From: Cyclostephanos tholiformis
Taxonomy: Eukaryota > Bacillariophyta > Thalassiosirophyceae > Thalassiosirales > Thalassiosiraceae
Length of the DNA stretch: 13,688 nucleotides
Direction of reading: 5' to 3'
Assembly (NCBI GenBank): GCA_036939975.1
Contig: JALLPB010000686.1
Span: 1 to 13,688 of the forward strand
This document shows positions 8,364-13,688 of the stretch, one piece after another. A program made the position numbers and the translations under genes. Under the pieces are notes generated by a model. It worked only from the letters and a program-made list of their open reading frames with translations, made no database searches and was not told where the DNA came from. How positions within the stretch are numbered: position 1 is the first letter of the stretch; every line of letters begins with the position of its first letter.

Positions 8364-8617
8364 GCCCCCTACGCTTCACTCCTCTCTAGAGAAGAGAGAG
8401 GGGGGAGGGAGGGTGTGAAGGGCGATATGTGTTTGTGTGATCTGAGGGGGAGGCGAGAGAGAGGGCGCAGAGTAGAAAAGAGGGACGGGATGGAGCGAAG
8501 ATGATGACAAAAAATATACTAATTCCAACGTATGACTTTTCTGAGTAACCACAACATCAAGGACGTGTGATAAAAAAGCCGCCAGCCGCGACCGACGACG
8601 ATAATACTTAGCACGAC
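8364..8617. promoter_or_regulatory. Divergent promoter interval, PIG-P / MED14
   Basis: These 254 nt separate two start codons that face away from each other, so both promoters and 5' untranslated regions must fit here or extend into the genes. The left half (8380-8480) is strongly purine-rich on the + strand, with GAGAGAG and GGGGAGGGAGG stretches. The right half has an AT-rich segment, ACAAAAAATATACTAATT, at about 8508-8525. I see no recognisable core element. Confidence 0.6.
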
Positions 8618-9188
8618 ATGCATGACCCACCCCGTTGGCCACCTCCCCTACCCCTCTCCCAGACCGAAAATGGATCCCTAGCCACCGCGCCATTGAGCAT
8701 TGTGATCAATGCATCCACGGACGCGTTGTATCAGGATTTGTACAACCTAGTCCACGGCGAGATAGAAACGATCGTTTCGGTCGGGTCGTCGTCGTCGTCG
8801 TCGTCCTCCTCCTCCTCCTCGTCCTCCTCCGATGCCGCCGAGGGAGCTGGAACCCACGGCGTCGTCATCGACGGGATCTCGTCCGCCGCCGACGTCCCCT
8901 CCCGCAAGTCATCGACGGCCATCGTCTCCACGGAAACGAGGAGGCAGCGCATGGCCAATTTATCCTTCGCACAGCGTCGACACGAGCTCAATCGTCGACT
9001 GCTGCGTCACATCAAATCAATATCGCACGTGCACGCCCTGGCGTCGTCGTCGTTACCGCCGTCATCGTCGCCGATCCAATCCGCACAGCGTACCTCATCG
9101 TCCGTAATCGGCGCCGCCGTGCGTGGTCGAATCACGCGAACGTCGAGCGCTACGGCGCGACGAAACAACGCGACGAATGCAGCGGACG

Positions 9189-9232
<44 letters not shown>

Positions 9233-9497
9233 CATAATAATAATCATGGCATTCGTCTGTGCGATGCCGTGAGGGCGTCGAGCGATGCATTGCACATCGC
9301 GAGGGTGGAAATGACGTCCCAGGACGAGGCCCAGGACGCTCTGTACTTCCACCACGATGGACTGTGGAAGGCAAGGGCGCACCATCACGACGTGTACGGC
9401 GCCCTTTGCGTATTGTCCACGCCGGGCCCGACCGACGGGCCGCCGAGGCCTCCTCCGAGCGGCGACGACGACGATGACGACGACGACGTGACGATGC

Positions 9498-9528
<31 letters not shown>

Positions 9529-12151
9529 TGCGAGGGTCGAGGCCGGGGGTGGGGGAGGGATGGGAGGAGGAGGTGGGGGGGGGAGGTGGCCCGATTTTCC
9601 AACGGACGTCGCCCTCGCGGTGGATCGGTACGCCAATTCCGCGGAGGGGACGTATCCGCTCGTCGAATTACGCGCGCGTCTCGCCTCCGCCGTTAGATGG
9701 AAGCTCGTTCTTGGGGAGGTTGGCGAGGCGTCGTCGAACGACGATACGGGGCACGGGAATGGGCGCGTGTGGGATAAATTGCCGTGGCGCGTCGTTCTGG
9801 AGGACGGGGGGGGATCCGTCCGTCTTACGTACGGAGCGCCGCGGGAGCTGTCGACCGCCGAGGCTCTACGCGACGCTCTAGTCGACGACGACGACGACGA
9901 CGACGAACACGAACACGATCGCACCCGACCATCCCGACGCGCTACCGCTCGAAGGCAGTATCCGATGGAGGCTCGGCTTTCCGTCCTATCCGAGGAAGAA
10001 TCGGCTCCGTGGAAGCTACTTTCCGTGCGCGTGCGCTGCATGCCGAAGACTGGCGAGTCCGATCATCGACTTGTGATGAATCGGAAGCAGATGTTCGATC
10101 TGCACAGGATATGCGAGCGCGCCATGATTGTCGAGGAGGCGGTCTGTAGGAAGGCGATCGAGGGGGGAGGGACGAAGGGGGGCAAGGTAACAAAGAACGA
10201 CGTCGTCGTCGACGATGACATAGCGTCTTGCCACGACGGGGAGGGACCGAAGCCCATCGTGCCCAGGCCTCTCCTTCGTCTATTCGAGGTCACGCACGCC
10301 TTCGCGCTCTCGCTCCAAATGGAGTTGTTATCGTCGCAGGCCGAGGCGTTGCGTCTCGGGGCCTGGGGTGGACCGGCCATCGCTGGCCCCGTCGGTGGGA
10401 TTCAGCAACAACCGTCGAGCGAATGCATCGCCGTTTCCCCGGCGTACTTTTACGATAAGGGCGATCCAGTGGGTGGCGGTTCGTCGTTCAAGACTAGTGG
10501 CGACAACCGCGCGCCTGATCCCATCGCCGTCATGGCCGTTCACTTTTGGTCCTGCGACAACAGTTACGGGTCGCCTAGGGTGGGCGACCTCTCCCCGAGC
10601 GATGGCTTTCGGAAGGGTGAGGCACCCTCGTCAACGATGCCATCCGGGGTGTCGAGTGCCAATTATCTACCGATGACGGACCGACGCGGGGACAGGCGAC
10701 TGTCGCTGTGCATTCGTGCGCTTCCCACCGTCGGCCTGATCGTGTCGCTCAGCGGAGGGTCGGACGTGGCGGCCGAGGCCGGTATGAGAGATGGCGAAGC
10801 CTCCGCCTCCGGTCATCACATGCAACGTAACATCGACAAGCTCCTATCTTCCATACAAAATCCGTTTGAGCTGTCGATGAGCGACGCCCTCCTGGCCGCG
10901 ACGGTCCTATGTGCCGACCGGCGATGTCGGGCGATGGTTGCAGCTTTGAATAATGGCGGTAGGACGAACGAACTCCCTTCGTGTATATATTTGGAGGTAG
11001 AGTGCGGAACAATATCCGTTGCCGCGATCATATCATATCCCATCCCATCGACGACTCTGTCTACGGAAGCGGCGGGGTCCTACACTGTTTTGTTCCGATT
11101 GGCGTGTGATTCTCGCACCGGGCGATTCGTGCCTGTTTTTCCTCGGTCGGCTTCGCTCCTGCGTCTACTTGCCTGCAATGATCCCTCCTCAAGCGACATC
11201 CAATCGCTACGGTCGTCGGCAATTGACGCAATTTCGGCGAATGCCAGGGGTGGCAACGGCGCGAAGCGATCGGACATAACCTCGCGGAATTCCACCGGAC
11301 GTGTAGTGCGTGACTGTTTCGATGCCCTGGCTAGATCCATGGACACATTGGGTCGTAAGTGTGGCGTCGGGGGTGAGTGGAATGATTTGGATGCGCAGTC
11401 GGCCTCGCTCAGGGATAAGTCGGTGAATCAGACGTGCCGTGATGTGAGGGTATCGTTAATGACGTGCTGTGGTGTGGCGACGGCTTTTGGGGTAGCGGCG
11501 ATAGCGTTGAAGATTGCATGTGGTGTCGATCCTGTTGCGGATATGTAAGTTCCTCCCTTGATTAGTGAATGGTTCATATTTGAAGGGTTTCGTCGATTGT
11601 TTTTCACGTACTACCGCCGAATCAAAACTTCTAGGGCTGGCGGTCCCATCAGCGATGAATCCAATTCAGGTCTAATTCTTGTCCCCCCGTTGAGTGTGCC
11701 GCTGCGTCAACGGATCGTTGAAAATTTGGTGAAGGAAGGGGACGGTGAATCAAAACGAGTGTCCCGGCTTCAGGGAGAAATGTTCGCCGTGTCGGCAAAA
11801 ATATCTAACGAAGCCATCGAGATGGTGTGCTTCGATGTGCTGACGGTGTCTGAATCCGCATCATCAGGTGAGTGGGGTGCGTGGATTGATCCCGGCGTTT
11901 TTCGTCGTCCTGTAGTGTTTTCTTATTTCCTCTCCAACCAACTCGGTTTGTAAATAGTCCCAACAAGACTTGAATACGCACAAGTATTTCCACAAAAGGC
12001 AGAAGTGCCTATTTCGTTCGATGCTTTTTCTATGCCGCCACCAAAGAAGCCAAGAATCACTAAAGCGTCAGATGAGACTTCGAAGTGCCATCACATGTTG
12101 CAAGAGGCTGAGCATGCATCTCTGTGGCTTGATAGCTTACTGCGCCAATGA
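8618..12151 (+). CDS. MED14: Divergent Mediator subunit MED14 (RGR1); 3 exons
   Basis: MED14 is the scaffold joining head, middle and tail of Mediator, the complex linking activators to RNA polymerase II. Exons are 8618-11544, 11635-11867 and 11958-12151, giving 1117 aa; both introns are 90 nt (GTAAGT...CTAG, GTGAGT...ATAG) and phases 2 and 1 join exactly. An in-frame TAG at 8609 supports the start. Family blocks appear in order: PLSIVINASTDALYQDLYNL (25-44); QRRHELNRRLLRHIKSI (119-135); ALYFHHDGLWKARAHHHDVYG (241-261, like the family's leucine/Arg-rich YD motif); a VEGEF-like strand, then APWKLLSVRVRCM (463-475); MFDLHRICERAM (492-503); LLRLFEVTHAFALSLQMELL (552-571, like the family's LHSFCLSLQLE block) followed by SSQ; IYLEVECGTISVAAI (790-804). 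Low-complexity runs (Ser 57-71, Asn 194-209, Asp 283-304 and 423-429, Gly 310-322) separate them. Identification is from block order, not high identity. The nuclear role is inferred from the family. Confidence 0.76.
8785..8830 (+). repeat. (TCG)n/(TCC)n tract encoding a Ser run in MED14
   Basis: TCG and TCC triplets encode about 15 consecutive Ser residues between the first MED14 helix block and the second. It is in frame and disordered-linker-like. Confidence 0.9.
9195..9246 (+). repeat. (AAT)n tract encoding an Asn run in MED14
   Basis: A nearly pure AAT array with two CAT interruptions encodes Asn with single His residues (about residues 194-210). It is AT-only inside an otherwise GC-rich exon. 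Confidence 0.92.
9463..9530 (+). repeat. (GAC)n tracts encoding Asp runs in MED14
   Basis: Two GAC/GAT arrays (9463-9488 and 9500-9530) encode eight and ten Asp residues, split by VTMR. A third shorter Asp array lies near 9885-9905. Confidence 0.9.
9545..9583 (+). promoter_or_regulatory. Potential G-quadruplex encoding the Gly run of MED14
   Basis: G-tracts at 9545-9549, 9551-9555, 9557-9559, 9562-9564 and 9575-9583 lie on the coding strand. Four G3+ tracts have loops of only 1, 1 and 2 nt, so DNA and mRNA could both fold. The tract encodes the Gly-rich linker at residues 310-322. Confidence 0.6.
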
Positions 12152-12542
12152 TCTTGAATATGATCGGTGTAAGGGAGGCACGGTGTGACGATACCTTTTT
12201 CCCCCATCATGACTGGGGTGCTCAGAAAAGGTTTCTTGATACATGCCTTTCTCACAACCATTCAAAAAGTACTAAGCAGTCATGACAAGCATGGTTATGT
12301 GGCCGCTATATGATCGAAATTTCGTTCGCAGAAAAAAGTGAAACAGATAATGAGTTTTATTTGACATATTGTACCATGAATCAAATGATGATGTCTGTTC
12401 TTGCTCCCGAAATCGCCCCCAAATAATATGCGATACACACCAAAATACCAATACAAAGGATGGAGTTTCGATCATACCTCCCCCAGGCTCAAGATAGATG
12501 AAATGGTTTCGTCGCTTCTCGCCACCACGACAAAAAAATAAA
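12152..12542. other. Convergent spacer between MED14 and NSE3 genes
   Basis: These 391 nt are AT-richer than the flanking exons and hold both 3' untranslated regions. Apart from an imperfect inverted repeat near 12193-12232 I see no gene or RNA. Short open frames here have no recognisable content. Confidence 0.65.
12193..12232. other. Imperfect inverted repeat (hairpin candidate)
   Basis: ACCTTTT at 12193-12199 pairs with AAAAGGT at 12226-12232. An inner CCCCA (12202-12206) pairs with TGGGG (12214-12218) around a 7-nt loop. The two helices are separated by 2 nt and 7 nt bulges. It sits about 40 nt after the MED14 stop and may mark an mRNA 3' end. Confidence 0.4.
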
Positions 12543-13649
12543 TCACTTCCTGCTCCTCTTCGTCCTACCCGGGGTCTCTTCCTCTACCCCCCCCTCACCC
12601 TCTCTAACCCGCTCTTCCTCATTCGCCTCGTCCTCGTCGACCTCGGCCAACATGGTGGGATCCGGCTGCTCGTCCAGGATGTTGGAGCAGAAGTATATGA
12701 CCTGCTTCCGCCCCACCTCCATTGCGGCCCGAGGGCCCATGGCGTATGCCATCACCTTTTCCTCCGATCCCTCGCGACCGTCCGGCATATCGATCTTATC
12801 CTGCAGGAGGTAGTCGAGCTGCACGAAGCGCTCGAGGAGGGCGTCGATGTCGGGCGTCTGACCCACGCCGCCGTCGGCGCCATCCGCGGGACTCACGGAC
12901 TTCCTCCCCCCCCCGCCCTGACGGGACTTCTTCCTCCCCTCGGCGCTCGGTGGTTCGCTCGGTATATTCTCGTCGACCCGATGCAACAGGCCGTACAGTT
13001 GATGTTCGGAGATCCAGCGCGTCTTCTTCCCCGCACCCTTCATCTGACCGGATCGGACCTGACTCGTGCCCCTGCAGAACGCGAAGGCGAGGATCATCAT
13101 CAGTACCCCCCTCTCCACCGACGACTCGACGTGCGACGAATGTATGTTGAGAGAGTGCGTCCCATCCTCGTCGTCGGTAACGTCGTTGATTAGGTAAAGT
13201 CGATTACCGAATCGGGATGGCAGCTCGTCCTCCATCCTCGCCGGGACCCTCCGAACCGAGAAGCCGAAGACGTCCCGCAGTCTACGCTCGGCCTCGCAAA
13301 GCATCGCCGTCTGCACGCGCTCCTTCTTCATGTCATCCCCCAATGCCTCCGCGACGCACTTCGCCTTGTCGATGACGTCCCCGTTCAATGCCTTGAATAG
13401 TAGCATCCGACTCAGGTTCGTCACCGCTCGATTCCGCGCGACGGGGGGGATGGAATCGAGCTTGCGACGTTCGGAGTCGCGAGCGGCCTCGATATATTGG
13501 GATTGATCGGGATCGATCTGACTAAAGGTGAATTGAGCGTGGGTGCCACCACCACCGACGGCTTCCTCGTCTTCGATTACGTCATCGTCGTCGGGGAGGA
13601 TGAGCAACCCCTCGTCTTGCTGCCTGGATCGTCTTCCGCCGCGCGCCAT
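12543..13649 (-). CDS. NSE3: MAGE-domain NSE3 subunit of the SMC5/6 complex
   Basis: NSE3 is the MAGE-family winged-helix protein that, with NSE1 and NSE4, forms the subcomplex bridging SMC5/6, acting in DNA repair and chromosome maintenance. The frame is 368 aa, intronless and complete. MAGE features in order: NLSRMLLFKALNGDVIDKAK at about 78-97 (first winged helix); AERRLRDVFGFSVRRV about 120-135; RLYLINDV about 150-157; GVLMMILAFAFCRG about 181-194; ISEHQLYGLLHRV about 213-225; ERFVQLDYLLQDKI about 273-286; YAMGPRAAMEVGRKQV about 302-317, the MAGE GPRA signature. A low-complexity insertion of about 40 residues (230-268, Gly/Ser/Lys rich) interrupts the second winged helix. The N-terminus has an acidic patch (LPDDDDVIEDEEA) and the C-terminal tail is acidic then basic. 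Most eukaryotes outside placental mammals have one MAGE gene, which is NSE3; that supports the name. Confidence 0.86.
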   Translation of the reverse strand: MARGGRRSRQQDEGLLILPDDDDVIEDEEAVGGGGTHAQFTFSQIDPDQSQYIEAARDSERRKLDSIPPVARNRAVTNLSRMLLFKALNGDVIDKAKCVAEALGDDMKKERVQTAMLCEAERRLRDVFGFSVRRVPARMEDELPSRFGNRLYLINDVTDDEDGTHSLNIHSSHVESSVERGVLMMILAFAFCRGTSQVRSGQMKGAGKKTRWISEHQLYGLLHRVDENIPSEPPSAEGRKKSRQGGGGRKSVSPADGADGGVGQTPDIDALLERFVQLDYLLQDKIDMPDGREGSEEKVMAYAMGPRAAMEVGRKQVIYFCSNILDEQPDPTMLAEVDEDEANEEERVREGEGGVEEETPGRTKRSRK

Positions 13650-13674
13650 TTTCTCTTTTTATTTTATTACTCGT

Positions 13675-13688
13675 AAAAAAAAAAAAAA
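13675..13688. repeat. Terminal A homopolymer
   Basis: Fourteen A residues close the window, 25 nt upstream of the NSE3 start codon on the opposite strand. It could be a genomic A-run at which the assembly ends or simply where the window was cut. Confidence 0.7.

Noticed and set aside
7305..9530. CRISPR-like or satellite array
   Set aside because: Repeats are simple in-frame triplets without spacers or a conserved longer unit.
9385..10149. Several Arg/Ser-rich frames on both strands inside MED14 exon 1
   Set aside because: They are shadow frames of GC-rich coding and triplet-repeat DNA with no family content.
12272..12475. 67-codon - strand frame after MED14
   Set aside because: AT-rich spacer, no recognisable domain, and no support beyond being open.
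12498..13193. 231-codon + strand frame opposite NSE3
   Set aside because: It is antisense to a well-supported MAGE domain; its composition is the mirror of NSE3's codons and no domain is visible.

Overview
The window is nuclear DNA of a compact eukaryotic genome, most likely a diatom or a related photosynthetic stramenopile. The evidence is: short GT-AG introns (mostly 83-100 nt), eukaryote-only proteins (Mediator, SMC5/6 and GPI-anchor subunits), dense packing, many in-frame triplet repeats, and a pentatricopeptide-repeat (PPR) protein whose N-terminus looks like a heterokont bipartite plastid-targeting signal (hydrophobic core, then AWA|FQ, an ASAF-like cleavage site). The species cannot be named from the sequence.

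I support six protein genes, and they alternate strand without exception. (1) 102-1139 (+): arylamine N-acetyltransferase of bacterial type, intronless. (2) 1301-5136 (-): large P-class PPR protein in four exons, probably plastid-targeted. (3) 5485-6556 (+): protein-L-isoaspartate O-methyltransferase in two exons. (4) 7182-8363 (-): divergent PIG-P subunit of the GPI-GlcNAc transferase in three exons, with a long Asp/Glu insertion. (5) 8618-12151 (+): a divergent Mediator subunit MED14 in three exons, full of Ser, Asn, Asp and Gly runs. (6) 12543-13649 (-): MAGE-domain NSE3 subunit of the SMC5/6 complex, intronless. The result is three convergent pairs (spacers of 161, 625 and 391 nt) and two divergent promoter intervals (348 and 254 nt). 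Exon joins were deduced by hand from GT/AG sites and reading-frame phase, and in every gene the joined frame continues the recognised protein family.

The genes do not form one pathway. They are housekeeping functions: xenobiotic or arylamine acetylation, organelle RNA processing, protein repair, GPI-anchor synthesis, transcription and genome maintenance. I found no mobile element, CRISPR array, rRNA or tRNA, and no evidence for a new multi-gene system. The points most worth a second look are the hidden multi-exon PIG-P and MED14 genes, the bacterial-looking NAT, the plastid signal on the PPR protein, G-quadruplex motifs on the sense strands of PIG-P and MED14, one triplet repeat used in different frames by neighbouring genes, and an antisense frame under the NAT N-terminus.
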